Of a DNA stretch of 64,000 bases, positions 42,855 through 51,370 are shown piece after piece. Position numbers and translations under genes: made by a program. How positions within the stretch are numbered: position 1 is the first letter of the stretch; each line of letters starts with the position of its first letter. Below the pieces are notes generated by a model. It was not told where the DNA came from, ran no database searches, and saw nothing but the letters and a program-made list of their open reading frames with translations. This DNA comes from Lentilactobacillus kefiri (GTDB taxonomy: Bacteria > Bacillota > Bacilli > Lactobacillales > Lactobacillaceae): positions 62,001-126,000 of the forward strand of contig NZ_BJVK01000002.1 of assembly GCF_007989105.1 (NCBI RefSeq), in the 5' to 3' direction.

Positions 42855-43724
42855 TTATTTAATCAATGTAATTGTACCGCGGTACTTCTTAGTCAATTCT
42901 GTCACGAAGATACATAAAATACCAGCAATAAAAATAACTGTGATGATCAGGTAGGTTTGATTGAAGCTTAATAGACCATTCCAATCGAGTTGAATGCCCA
43001 TTGATTGATTAAAAACTGATTTTTGATGATTTCCAGCAAAAAGTGAGTCAATTTGTTTTCCCATCAGAGCTTGACGATAGAGGGCGGATACGTATGCACC
43101 CGGAGTAAATTTGATCACCGTTTGAGCAAATTGAGGCAGAGCCCCCATTGGAATATACGTGCCAACCAAGAAACCGGCAGCAGCACCAATGATGGATTCA
43201 AAAGCACTCATTGTCTCGACTCGATGGATGAATTGACCGAAGATCATATTGACGGCAACGGCAAGAAGAGCACCTGCCAGAGCAATGAGTACCAAAGTCA
43301 TAAATTTTGACCATGGGATTGCAAGACCATCTGCCAAGGCAAAATAAGCAAGCATCAACCCCAGCATAATCAACTGCATGACCCAACCAATGACAGCAGC
43401 ACTTAGCATGTAACTCAACTTAATTTTGAAAATTGAAGTGTCAGTTAAATAAAAATCTTTTAAGACACCTCTGGACTCATCAAGAATCATTCTGGCGAGA
43501 ATTGATAAGGTAGTGGTAATTGCGGTGACAGATAACGTGCCACCAATTAGCCATAAGTCCATCATCTTAGTTGCATTGGGCATTTGGTGCCATTCTTCAA
43601 CCATGTTTTGTTTTAAGAAGATAACAAACAGAATAAACGAAATCATTGCGCCAAAAAGAGAAAAGAAAATACTGGTTTTATTTTTAAAGTATAGCAAAAA
43701 ATTTCTTTGACAAAGTGCCAACAT
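42855..43724 (-). CDS. ABC-2 type transporter permease
   Basis: The protein has 289 residues from the ATG at 43724, 9 nt after AAGGAG and 2 nt beyond the ATPase stop. Six membrane helices follow the ABC-2 pattern, with F-V-I-F-L-K-Q in the first loop and F-T-P-G-A-Y-V-S-A-L-Y near residue 205. It is the partner of the ATPase encoded immediately upstream. The family exports drugs, bacteriocins or polymers. Confidence 0.88.
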   Translation of the reverse strand: MLALCQRNFLLYFKNKTSIFFSLFGAMISFILFVIFLKQNMVEEWHQMPNATKMMDLWLIGGTLSVTAITTTLSILARMILDESRGVLKDFYLTDTSIFKIKLSYMLSAAVIGWVMQLIMLGLMLAYFALADGLAIPWSKFMTLVLIALAGALLAVAVNMIFGQFIHRVETMSAFESIIGAAAGFLVGTYIPMGALPQFAQTVIKFTPGAYVSALYRQALMGKQIDSLFAGNHQKSVFNQSMGIQLDWNGLLSFNQTYLIITVIFIAGILCIFVTELTKKYRGTITLIK

Positions 43725-43725
43725 A

Positions 43726-44589
43726 TTAACGCATCTCCTTTCCAGTGAGATTGAGAAATGCATCGTCCATTGTTGCTCGACGATATTCAAAATCAGTCGT
43801 ATGATTTTCAACGGATTCTAATACATTCAGTGCTTGTTTCGAATTCTCGGGCCAACAAATAATGCTTTTTCCTGATTGTTGACCAGCGATTGTTGGTGCA
43901 ATTTGCTTCAAAACAATTTCAGGTTCATTCGTGTAGAGAATTAGACGGCTCTTTGCATTTTTTCGTTTGATTTCTTCGGCTGATCCTTCTGTGATCACAC
44001 TACGTTGGTCGATAATGTAAACTTCATCAGCATGGTCGGCTTCTTCGAGATAGTGAGTCGTCAAGATAATCGTCAGCTGCTGTTTTTCCTGCAGTGAATG
44101 TAAGAGTTGCCAGATAGCCTCCCGGGTTTGAATGTCTAATCCGGCAGTTGGTTCGTCCAGAAACAAAACATCAGGTTGATTAATTAATGCCCGGGCGATG
44201 TCGACCCGCCGACGCTGACCGCCTGACAAGCTGCCATACTTTTGATTCATAAGGTTGGTCAGTCCAACCGTTTCAATGAGAGACTGGATATATTTCTGGG
44301 AACAATTCTTGTATAAACGACTGCGGATTATGAGATTTTCACTAACGCTTAGGTTGTCATCAAGGATACTTTGCTGAAAGACCATGCTGATCTTTGTCCC
44401 ACTTGTCATTTCCACTGTGCCTGAAGTTGGTTTCAATAAACCTGTCAGCATCGAAATTGTGGTGGTCTTACCGGCACCATTTGGTCCCAAGACCGCGGTT
44501 AGGGTACCTGATTGGATTGAAATGTTGAGGTGGTTAACAGCAGTTTGGCTGCCAAACGTTTTGGTTAAATTCTTGGCCTGAATAAGCAT
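43726..44589 (-). CDS. ABC transporter ATP-binding protein (DrrA/ABC-2 type)
   Basis: The protein has 287 residues from the ATG at 44589, 9 nt after AAAGGAG; an ATG three codons upstream sits on the ribosome site. Walker A G-P-N-G-A-G-K-T-T-T, signature L-S-G-G-Q-R-R-R, Walker B V-L-F-L-D-E-P and switch H (T-T-H-Y-L) are intact. It is the first gene of a four-gene run (ATPase, permease, LytTR, DUF3021) with 1-21 nt gaps, likely one operon for self-regulated export. Confidence 0.92.
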   Translation of the reverse strand: MLIQAKNLTKTFGSQTAVNHLNISIQSGTLTAVLGPNGAGKTTTISMLTGLLKPTSGTVEMTSGTKISMVFQQSILDDNLSVSENLIIRSRLYKNCSQKYIQSLIETVGLTNLMNQKYGSLSGGQRRRVDIARALINQPDVLFLDEPTAGLDIQTREAIWQLLHSLQEKQQLTIILTTHYLEEADHADEVYIIDQRSVITEGSAEEIKRKNAKSRLILYTNEPEIVLKQIAPTIAGQQSGKSIICWPENSKQALNVLESVENHTTDFEYRRATMDDAFLNLTGKEMR

Positions 44590-44798
44590 GGCACTCATCT
44601 CCTTTGTTGAGCCCATACTATCAGCATCAGAGAAAAATAGTGGACAAAATTGCTAAGTGGTTAAAAAATAAACACAAGATACGAAAATCCGTCAGTGAAA
44701 TGGGATTGCGCTAGAATAGAAGTGTATGTTGACTATCAGAACACATGTTCGTATAATTAAAATATACATATGATTTGAAATCGATGGGAGGTGTGGTC

Positions 44799-46124
44799 TT
44801 GAAACAAGAATCATTATTTGCCGGTAACCAAGCTGGAAATCAGCCCTTAGCCAGTCGGGTACGGCCAAAGACGTTGGATCAGTTTGTCGGTCAACACCAG
44901 CTTGTGGGCAAAGGAAAAGTTCTACGGGAAATTATTGAAAGTGATCAATTGCCATCGATTATTTTCTGGGGGCCACCGGGTGTCGGAAAGACCACTTTAG
45001 CTGAAATCATTGCCCGAAAAACCCAAGCTAAATTTGTCACATTTAGTGCGGTTACCAGCGGTATTAAAGAAATTAGAGACATCATGAAGGATGCCGAGGC
45101 TAACCGGGAAATGGGCGGCAAGACGATTGTTTTTGTCGATGAAATTCATCGATTTAACAAGGCCCAACAGGATGCCTTTTTACCCTTCGTTGAACGCGGC
45201 AGTATTACGCTAATTGGGGCTACCACTGAGAATCCTTCATTTGAGATTAATTCTGCCTTACTATCACGCTGCAAGGTATTTGTTCTGCAGCCTTTGGAAA
45301 CTGATGACATTGTTCAACTGATCAATCAGACGTTGAAGAATCCGGAAGCATTTCCGAAAGAAACCATTGAAATTGATGAACAGGCAATTAAAGAGATTGC
45401 TGAATTTGCCAATGGTGATGCGCGGGTTGCCTTAAATACACTTGAAATGGCGGTTAATAATAGTCCCAAAAAGGATGGGCACGTTAAAGTTTCGACTGAT
45501 AATCTCCATCAGCTGATGAATACCAAATCGTTTCTATATGATAAACACGGCGAGGAACACTATAATATTATTTCGGCGTTGCACAAATCAATGCGCAACA
45601 GCGATCCGGATGCGGCAGTCTATTGGTTGACCAGGATGCTTAGCGGTGGTGAGGATCCATTGTACATTGCCAGGCGGATGGTTAGATTTGCCAGCGAAGA
45701 TATTGGCCTGGCGGATACGAACGCTTTAAACGTTGCCATCAACGTCTTTCAAGCCTGCCAATTCCTGGGGATGCCGGAATGCAACGTTCATTTAACCGAA
45801 TGCGCGATATACCTGTCATTGGCACCGAAGTCCAACGCCGTATACAAAGCAACGTTGGGTGCCGAGCAGGATGTGAAGCATTCAATCAATGAGCCGGTGC
45901 CGCTTCAGTTAAGAAACGCGCCAACTTCATTGATGTCCAAATTAGGCTACGGTAAGGGCTACCAGTACGCCCATGAAGCAAAAGATAAATTAACGAATAT
46001 GCAGACCATGCCCGATTCCTTGATTGGCCATACTTATTACGAACCCACTGAACAGGGCAATGAAATCCGCTTCAAAAAACGTCTGCAGCAAATTAAAGCT
46101 TGGGAAAAAGCGCACAGAGAGTGA
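44799..46124 (+). CDS. rarA: Replication-associated recombination protein A (RarA/MgsA)
   Basis: The protein has 441 residues from the TTG at 44799, 8 nt after GGGAGG. AAA+ motifs are W-G-P-P-G-V-G-K-T-T (Walker A), V-D-E-I-H-R-F (Walker B) and sensor 1 G-A-T-T-E-N-P-S. S-R-V-R-P-K-T-L-D-Q-F-V-G-Q at the N-terminus is diagnostic for RarA, which acts at stalled replication forks. The macrodomain gene follows after 10 nt and is probably cotranscribed. Confidence 0.95.
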   Translation: MKQESLFAGNQAGNQPLASRVRPKTLDQFVGQHQLVGKGKVLREIIESDQLPSIIFWGPPGVGKTTLAEIIARKTQAKFVTFSAVTSGIKEIRDIMKDAEANREMGGKTIVFVDEIHRFNKAQQDAFLPFVERGSITLIGATTENPSFEINSALLSRCKVFVLQPLETDDIVQLINQTLKNPEAFPKETIEIDEQAIKEIAEFANGDARVALNTLEMAVNNSPKKDGHVKVSTDNLHQLMNTKSFLYDKHGEEHYNIISALHKSMRNSDPDAAVYWLTRMLSGGEDPLYIARRMVRFASEDIGLADTNALNVAINVFQACQFLGMPECNVHLTECAIYLSLAPKSNAVYKATLGAEQDVKHSINEPVPLQLRNAPTSLMSKLGYGKGYQYAHEAKDKLTNMQTMPDSLIGHTYYEPTEQGNEIRFKKRLQQIKAWEKAHRE

Positions 46125-46134
46125 AGGTGATCTA

Positions 46135-46638
46135 ATGGCACAATTTAAATTAATCAAAGGCGATATTACAACCATGCACGTTGATGCAATCGTGAACGCG
46201 GCCAATACCTCATTACGAGGTGGCGGTGGAGTTGATGGTGCCATTCATCGGGCAGCCGGCCCTCAGTTGGATGAAGCCTGCAGAAAGCTTAATGGCTGTC
46301 CAACGGGTGAAGCCAAAGTAACCCCAGGATTTAATCTCCCTGCTAAATACGTGATTCACACACCCGGGCCGATTTGGCACGGCGGCCACAATAACGAACC
46401 CCAGCTACTCAAAAACTCCTATGTTAATAGTTTGAAGCGGGCAGTCGAAAATGATTGCCGGACCGTTGCGTTTCCATCAATCAGTACCGGAGTTTATGAC
46501 TTCCCACTGGATCGGGCAGCTAAGATTGCAATTGATGCGATTGAAGACTTTGATTCACCGCTGGAAGTTACGATGGTATGTTTTGATTCAGGAACCTATG
46601 CAGCGTATGCAAAGGAACTCGAACAAAGAAACAATTAA
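46135..46638 (+). CDS. Macrodomain protein, O-acetyl-ADP-ribose deacetylase-like (YmdB type)
   Basis: The protein has 167 residues from the ATG at 46135, 8 nt after GAAGGTG; the frame upstream lies inside rarA. N-A-A-N-T-S-L-R-G-G-G-G-V-D-G-A-I-H-R-A-A-G and S-I-S-T-G-V-Y-D-F-P form the ADP-ribose pocket with the catalytic Asp of MacroD-type hydrolases. It removes ADP-ribose or deacetylates O-acetyl-ADP-ribose. Its pairing with rarA suggests, but does not prove, a link to DNA stress. Confidence 0.93.
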   Translation: MAQFKLIKGDITTMHVDAIVNAANTSLRGGGGVDGAIHRAAGPQLDEACRKLNGCPTGEAKVTPGFNLPAKYVIHTPGPIWHGGHNNEPQLLKNSYVNSLKRAVENDCRTVAFPSISTGVYDFPLDRAAKIAIDAIEDFDSPLEVTMVCFDSGTYAAYAKELEQRNN

Positions 46639-46648
46639 AAATCTATTC

Positions 46649-46696
46649 AAAAAGCTTGAAGATGTAGGCGAACAACCGACACTTCGAGCCTTTTTT
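46649..46696 (+). terminator. Terminator of rarA-macrodomain unit
   Basis: AAAAAGCTTGAAG pairs with CTTCGAGCCTTTTTT around a 20-nt loop, with further weak pairing inside. Confidence 0.65.
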
Positions 46697-46799
46697 ATAC
46701 CTGAATGATTTTCATGTTGACTTTAAATTAGAACACCATTAAAATTTTATTAATGTTAAAAACTGACGCCTTCATGTCAGATTGGAAAGGAGTGGTTCG

Positions 46800-47507
46800 A
46801 TGAATGGAGAACTGACAGTTTCAGCTGCTTCAAAAGACACCTTGCCAACAGTGTTTGGATACATAGGAATCGGACTGGCTTTTGGGATTGTTGGTAAAGC
46901 AGCGGGATTGAGCCCATTGTTAGTCACATTAATGTCAATTATTACATATGCCGGGTCTGCTCAATTCGTTATTGTCAGCATGCTGGTAACCCACAGCCCG
47001 ATTTTTTCGATTATTTTTTCAGTATTCTTGGTGAATTCGCGAATGATTTTAATGAGTACAACATTGGCACCGTATTTCAAGCGGGAGAGTATGTTGAAAA
47101 ATGTGCTGGTGGGAAGTTTACTGACGGATGAAAGCTTTGCCTTGGGGATGAACAAGCTCAACTATTCTGATAGCCATTTGAACTTTCCGTGGTTTAACAC
47201 AGCCAACGTTATTTCTTACCTCACTTGGATCATTTCATCGCTGGTAGGCGCTGTTCTGGGAAACTTCATTAGTAATCCTGAAAAGTTTGGCCTGGATTTT
47301 GCCTTGGTCGCCATGTTTATCGGCCTCTTGTATCTCCAATTAATCAGCGACCGTTCCATCAATTTTAATCTCCAACTGATTGTCGTTGGCTTTGTTTTAC
47401 TGGCAATCTATTTTGGCCTGATATTTATTCCAAGCAGTTTGCTAATCTTGCTGGTTACGCTGGTAGCCTGCAGCTTTGGGGTGGTGATGAAACATGCCTT
47501 CTTTTAA
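46800..47507 (+). CDS. azlC: Branched-chain amino acid exporter large subunit AzlC
   Basis: The protein has 235 residues from the ATG at 46800 after AAAGGAG. AzlC family motifs P-T-V-F-G-Y-I-G-I-G-L-A-F-G and Y-A-G-S-A-Q-F-V are present, with about seven membrane helices. With AzlD it forms an efflux pump for branched-chain amino acids. The stop overlaps azlD by 14 nt. Confidence 0.93.
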   Translation: MNGELTVSAASKDTLPTVFGYIGIGLAFGIVGKAAGLSPLLVTLMSIITYAGSAQFVIVSMLVTHSPIFSIIFSVFLVNSRMILMSTTLAPYFKRESMLKNVLVGSLLTDESFALGMNKLNYSDSHLNFPWFNTANVISYLTWIISSLVGAVLGNFISNPEKFGLDFALVAMFIGLLYLQLISDRSINFNLQLIVVGFVLLAIYFGLIFIPSSLLILLVTLVACSFGVVMKHAFF

Positions 47508-47826
47508 TTTTGTCCTCCTGACGATTGTTGGAACCGGGATTGTCACGTGGCTTTCAAGAATCATTCCATTTGTTCTTTTAAAGAAGTTTCAGTTGTCCAA
47601 AGGAGTAATTGAATTCCTGAGCTTTGTTCCAATCGCCATTATGTCAGCATTGTGGTTTGAAAACCTGTTTGTTCAACACATTGGCCAATTGCCGTCAATC
47701 GAATGGGGCAACTTGCTTGCTTCAATCCCGACGGTGATTTCCGCGATCATCTCGAAAAATTTATTAGTGATCGTCGTTGTCGGTGTCATTTCATTGGGAG
47801 TCGTTCGGATGGTTTTGGGAATGTAA
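47494..47826 (+). CDS. azlD: Branched-chain amino acid exporter small subunit AzlD
   Basis: The protein has 110 residues with four membrane helices and the AzlD-type N-terminus with T-W-L-S-R-I-I-P-F. It overlaps azlC by 14 nt, indicating translational coupling, and is followed by a terminator starting at the stop codon. Confidence 0.92.
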   Translation: MPSFNFVLLTIVGTGIVTWLSRIIPFVLLKKFQLSKGVIEFLSFVPIAIMSALWFENLFVQHIGQLPSIEWGNLLASIPTVISAIISKNLLVIVVVGVISLGVVRMVLGM

Positions 47827-47864
47827 AATGCCAAGCACTGGTAATCCAGCACTTGGCATTTTTT
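47825..47864. terminator. Terminator after azlCD
   Basis: AAAATGCCAAG...CTTGGCATTTT with an inner CTGG/CCAG pair starts inside the azlD stop codon. The T run points to azlCD; the CDF gene converges on it. Confidence 0.8.
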
Positions 47865-47872
47865 GATGCTAT

Positions 47873-48493
47873 TTAATTTCGGCCTTCGTTAAAGGATTCA
47901 AGTCCTTCACTGGCAATAAAGTACACCAGAATTAATGCAGCCGCTGAATCAGCCCACCACCAGTTAAAAAGAGCGGTCAATAAACCACCGATTAAAACGG
48001 TTGCGGCCATGTAGGCGCAGGTAATATTGCACATTCCGTCTTCTACTAAAGCATCGGAATGAAGGGCCTTTCCCAAAGAGTGTTTTCTGAGGGTCAGCAT
48101 TGGCATCAGGATAACCGAAGCAATGGCAATTGCAATTCCGGAATAACTGGTATCCGCTGCTGCGTGATTTACCAAATTGAACAGTGAAACGGCCGTGACG
48201 TACACCGACAGCAACAATAGGACGGCACCGACAATTAATGATGAACGTTTTTCGGCATGTTCAATCTCGGCCGAACTGGCACCGCTATTTTCCTTTTGCA
48301 GCCGCCAAATTAACGTTCCACCGGCGATAATTTCCAGGAAACTATCTAAGCCGAATGCAATCAAAAGAATGGAGCCGGCTTTGAGACCTGAATAAAAGCC
48401 AACCGCAAATTCGAAAGCCATCCAAGCGGTTGAAAAGTATTCAGTGCGGAGACTTCGATCAATTAATCCTTGTGAATTCGTGTTACTCGCCAT
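47873..48493 (-). CDS. Cation diffusion facilitator-like transporter lacking the cytoplasmic domain
   Basis: The protein has 206 residues with six membrane helices. F-G-L-D-S-F-L-E in helix 2 and H-S-D-A-L-V-E-D-G in helix 5 correspond to the two metal-binding positions of CDF exporters. The usual 90-residue C-terminal cytoplasmic domain is missing, with the stop right after helix 6. It overlaps the ArsR-type regulator by 11 nt, a pairing typical for Zn/Co/Cd efflux. Confidence 0.85.
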   Translation of the reverse strand: MASNTNSQGLIDRSLRTEYFSTAWMAFEFAVGFYSGLKAGSILLIAFGLDSFLEIIAGGTLIWRLQKENSGASSAEIEHAEKRSSLIVGAVLLLLSVYVTAVSLFNLVNHAAADTSYSGIAIAIASVILMPMLTLRKHSLGKALHSDALVEDGMCNITCAYMAATVLIGGLLTALFNWWWADSAAALILVYFIASEGLESFNEGRN

Positions 48494-48830
48494 GTTTTTT
48501 ACCCCTTATGACATGATCGGCATGCTCGAGCATCTCGTTGATAACATCGAGAATGTGGGGATCATCTAGTTGATAGTAGTTTGATTTGCCTTCGCGGTGG
48601 GACGACACAAGCTGATGCTTCCTTAGTAATGCAAGCTGGTGGGAAACATAGGATTGTTCCAGTCCCAGCAAATTTCCGAGCTCAGTGACATTTAATTCAC
48701 GTTGTTCAAGAACCTTCAGCATTTGCAGCCGACTTGGATTACTTAATAATTTGAAGATTCGTTCTGATTCCGATAAGTGTTTATCATCAATCAGTGTGAT
48801 TTCATCTTGAGAAAGTTGGTTATCAGCCAT
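48483..48830 (-). CDS. ArsR/SmtB family metal-responsive repressor
   Basis: The protein has 115 residues from the ATG at 48830 after AAAGGA. The winged helix reads [13 protein letters not shown] and [20 protein letters not shown]. The C-terminal helix carries H-I-L-D-V...H-A-D-H-V, giving His/Asp ligands in the alpha-5 position used by Zn/Co sensors such as CzrA. It is coupled to the CDF gene, with an operator-like dyad in the promoter. Confidence 0.92.
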   Translation of the reverse strand: MADNQLSQDEITLIDDKHLSESERIFKLLSNPSRLQMLKVLEQRELNVTELGNLLGLEQSYVSHQLALLRKHQLVSSHREGKSNYYQLDDPHILDVINEMLEHADHVIRGKKHGE

Positions 48831-48845
48831 ATATGTCATTCCTTT

Positions 48846-48883
48846 CATATGAATACTTTAACATATGTTGTTTGGGATGTAAA
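48846..48883 (-). promoter_or_regulatory. ArsR-CDF promoter with CATATG dyad operator
   Basis: On the minus strand, -35 TTTACA (48883-48878), 17-nt spacer and -10 TAAAGT (48860-48855). The inverted repeat CATATG-N10-CATATG (48846-48851 and 48862-48867) brackets the -10, as expected for an ArsR/CzrA operator. Confidence 0.65.
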
Positions 48884-48894
48884 CGGATATGTAA

Positions 48895-48930
48895 AAAGCC
48901 GGGCAAGATGTTTATCTTGTCCGGCTTCTT
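48895..48930 (-). terminator. Terminator of dehydrogenase gene
   Basis: AAGCCGGGCAAGAT pairs with ATCTTGTCCGGCTT around a 4-nt loop, followed by TTTTT on the minus strand. Confidence 0.85.
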
Positions 48931-48963
48931 TATTATTTAAGATTTATGATTTGTGATTATGAA

Positions 48964-50034
48964 TTACAGTGATGGATCAATCATAATCTTTACTTGTGAT
49001 TTATCAGTTGAAAGAGCTTTGATTCCGTCTTCAAGAGCATCGTCTAAGCTGACTTTCTTCGTAACAACTTTCTTGAAGAGATCCTTGTTGTTATCAATAA
49101 TTCCTAAAACATTCGGGAATGAGTTGTTGTAGCAAAGAGTGGTGATGACGTCTTTACCTTGCATAATCAGGTCATCGGTCATATTCATTGTAATTGGCTT
49201 TGCATAAAGAGCGACGATTTGAATAATTCCTGTTCGCTTGGTTACTTTCAGTGCTGAGTCAAATGTTGCTTGAACACCGGCACATTCGAAGGTAATGTCA
49301 ACGCCATTTGGCAGGTCTTTCTTGATAACTTGTTCAACATTATCTTTGGTAGGGTCAAGAACATTTTCGATTCCCAATTCTTTGGCTTTGGCCAAACGAA
49401 CCTTTGAAACATCCACAATGTAAACGTGGTTGGCGCCAGCAATTTTAGCTAATACAGCTTCCAACAAGCCAATTGGGCCGGCACCCATAACAGCAACGTT
49501 TTGGCCTTCACGTAGGTGACTCTTCTTAATGGCTTCGTAAACAACGGCAGTTGGTTCAGCCAAGGCACCTAATTCAAAGTCCATGTCATCTGGCATTTTG
49601 TGGGCAAATACGCCTTGAACGTTGGCAAATTCTGCCATTCCGCCATCTTCTGAGAAGCCTAAGAAGTTTCCGGCACCATCAGTTGAAACAGCTCTGTTAC
49701 AGAAGTTGTAGTTTCCGGCACGACAGTTTTCACATTTACCACAAGCAAGAAGTGGTTCAACCGCAACATGATCACCAACTTTGAGATCATCAACGTCTTT
49801 TCCGACCTTGACAATTTCACCTGAGAATTCATGTCCCAAAGTAATTGGAACAGTTTTACCGGTTAGTGGATATGGAACGGTTGGTAATCCCCAGCCTTCC
49901 AAATAGGCATGTAAATCACTACCACAAATTCCACAATATTTAACCTTGATTTGAACTTGATCATCTTTTGGTTCAGGAATTGCGACGTCTTCGACACGAA
50001 TATCTTTTTCACCATAAATACGTACTGCTTTCAT
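48964..50034 (-). CDS. Zinc-dependent medium-chain dehydrogenase, 2,3-butanediol dehydrogenase-like
   Basis: The protein has 356 residues. The catalytic zinc site is Y-C-G-I-C-G-S-D-L-H with G-H-E-F-S-G. The structural zinc cysteines are C-G-K-C-E-N-C-R-A-G-N-Y-N-F-C, and the NAD loop is V-M-G-A-G-P-I-G-L. The overall style fits (R,R)-butanediol/sorbitol-type dehydrogenases, interconverting acetoin and 2,3-butanediol or a similar diol. The ATG follows GTAGGAGG. A cre-like site overlaps its promoter, suggesting glucose repression. It is a single gene with a terminator. Confidence 0.9.
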   Translation of the reverse strand: MKAVRIYGEKDIRVEDVAIPEPKDDQVQIKVKYCGICGSDLHAYLEGWGLPTVPYPLTGKTVPITLGHEFSGEIVKVGKDVDDLKVGDHVAVEPLLACGKCENCRAGNYNFCNRAVSTDGAGNFLGFSEDGGMAEFANVQGVFAHKMPDDMDFELGALAEPTAVVYEAIKKSHLREGQNVAVMGAGPIGLLEAVLAKIAGANHVYIVDVSKVRLAKAKELGIENVLDPTKDNVEQVIKKDLPNGVDITFECAGVQATFDSALKVTKRTGIIQIVALYAKPITMNMTDDLIMQGKDVITTLCYNNSFPNVLGIIDNNKDLFKKVVTKKVSLDDALEDGIKALSTDKSQVKIMIDPSL

Positions 50035-50079
50035 GTTATGACCTCCTACAATGAAAAACTTCTTACCATCAACACCATT

Positions 50080-50108
50080 AGTTTACACCATGACGAAATC
50101 GCTTACAA
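50080..50108 (-). promoter_or_regulatory. Dehydrogenase promoter with cre-like site
   Basis: On the minus strand, -35 TTGTAA (50108-50103), 17-nt spacer and -10 TAAACT (50085-50080). TGTAAGCGATTTCG (50107-50094) matches the cre consensus in 13 of 14 positions and covers the -35 and spacer, so CcpA would repress. Confidence 0.65.
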
Positions 50109-50255
50109 TAGGGACCGGCGATAATCAATATTATTTTCACAATCTAGTCATTTAGCCTTCAAAAAGGTTGCTATTGTGGGGATGAAGAGGGTATCATATT
50201 ATGTGTATAATGAGTCACAAGACGTTGAAACCCAGGAATTTTGGAGGCGATCACG

Positions 50256-50759
50256 ATCGAATCAATTAAGTGTGCCGATACCCGTTCGATTCATGAAAGT
50301 TATGTATTTCCAGCTCAACTAAATAATCACCAAATGCAATTTGGCGGTGAAACGCTGCGAATTTTGGATGCCAATGCCGGCTTGGCAGGGGTAAAATTTG
50401 TTCCCGGAAACTTATCTTTTGTAACGGCTGGATATGATCACATTCAGTTCTTGTCACCGGCAAAGGCCAATGATATTTTAACGTGCATTTCATACGTGAC
50501 CGGATGTGAAGGCCGGGCAATCGAAGTCTTTACAAAGTTCTTAACAACGGATATCAAGACAAAAGAAGTTAAAGTGGCCTTCATTGCTTTTTGCACGTTG
50601 ATTGTGACGAATACGATTGACGAAATCCATTTTCCAAAACTCGTTGCCGAATCTGAAGAAGAAAAGTATTTGTTGGCAACCTATAAAGAACGTCTGAAGG
50701 TTCGAAGAGTAGAATTAGACGATAATAAAACGACCATTTCTCATTTAAGCCTAAAATGA
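50256..50759 (+). CDS. Acyl-CoA thioesterase, hotdog fold, apparent ATC start
   Basis: About 167 residues. F-P-A-Q-L-N-N-H-Q-M-Q-F-G-G-E-T-L-R near the N-terminus and the central helix with D-A-N-A-G are those of YciA/acyl-CoA hydrolase-type hotdog enzymes, which release CoA from acyl-CoA. The only in-frame standard start is TTG at 50241, but that codon overlaps the GGAGG site. The codon correctly spaced (8 nt) from GGAGG is ATC at 50256, which also gives the usual family N-terminus. If TTG is used, the gene starts at 50241 (172 residues). Confidence 0.82.
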   Translation: MESIKCADTRSIHESYVFPAQLNNHQMQFGGETLRILDANAGLAGVKFVPGNLSFVTAGYDHIQFLSPAKANDILTCISYVTGCEGRAIEVFTKFLTTDIKTKEVKVAFIAFCTLIVTNTIDEIHFPKLVAESEEEKYLLATYKERLKVRRVELDDNKTTISHLSLK

Positions 50760-50839
50760 TCGTTGAAAGCGCAATTCATGTTTATTGATTCACATAATGG
50801 TAAGATAAAATTAGATAGATAACTTTGGAGGTGTTGGTT

Positions 50840-51274
50840 ATGTATGAAACAATTTTGGTTCCTGTTGACGGTAGTGATAACGCAATGAACGCTGTTGAAG
50901 AAGCAGCCAAGTTGGCTAAATCATTTGGTTCCACACTGCAAATCGTTTCGGTGGCCACTGACCAGCGATATGTTCAATACGGTGTCACCTTGGGTCAAGA
51001 CGTTATGGAGTCATTCAGTGAGCGGGCGGGAGAGATTTTGGATGATGCCCGCGATATCGCAGAAAAGCAGGGCGTCAAGGTAGAAACCCACTTTGTTGTT
51101 GGTGTTCCTAAAATTCAAATTTCAAAGGAATTGCCGGAGAAGTATGATGCATCGTTGATCGTAATGGGTAAATCAGGAGTCAACGGCATATCAAGAGCAA
51201 TTCTAGGATCCACAACAGCCTATGTTGTAAGACATTCAACTGTGAATGTGATGGTTGTGGATTATAAAAAGTAG
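50840..51274 (+). CDS. Universal stress protein UspA family
   Basis: The protein has 144 residues from the ATG at 50840, 8 nt after GGAGG. V-P-V-D-G-S-D-N-A at the N-terminus and the ATP-binding motif G-K-S-G-V-N-G-I-S-R-A-I-L-G-S (G-2x-G-9x-G-S/T type) place it among ATP-binding Usps. It is a general stress and growth-arrest protein, monocistronic. Its TAG stop is directly joined by a palindromic repeat and a tandem array. Confidence 0.93.
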   Translation: MYETILVPVDGSDNAMNAVEEAAKLAKSFGSTLQIVSVATDQRYVQYGVTLGQDVMESFSERAGEILDDARDIAEKQGVKVETHFVVGVPKIQISKELPEKYDASLIVMGKSGVNGISRAILGSTTAYVVRHSTVNVMVVDYKK

Positions 51275-51370
51275 TGCGCGACGAGCCCCGATTAGGGCAC
51301 GGAGTACAAGGAGAAGTAGGCAATGATGAACGTTCTTTGTTCATCGTTGCCTACTTTTTCTTGTACAGTA
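51275..51370. repeat. Stop-codon-abutting palindromic element, copy 3 (after uspA)
   Basis: It begins at the base after TAG with TGCGCGACGAGCCCCG. A 28-bp hairpin follows, 51304-51331 with 51339-51366 (two or three mismatches), around GTTCTTT. The outer GGGCAC (left) pairs with GTGCCC (right), which starts the tandem array. The right arm GTCGGAGCGTG...GAGAGGCCGAAGGGAG is shared with the ktrB copy. Confidence 0.82.
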
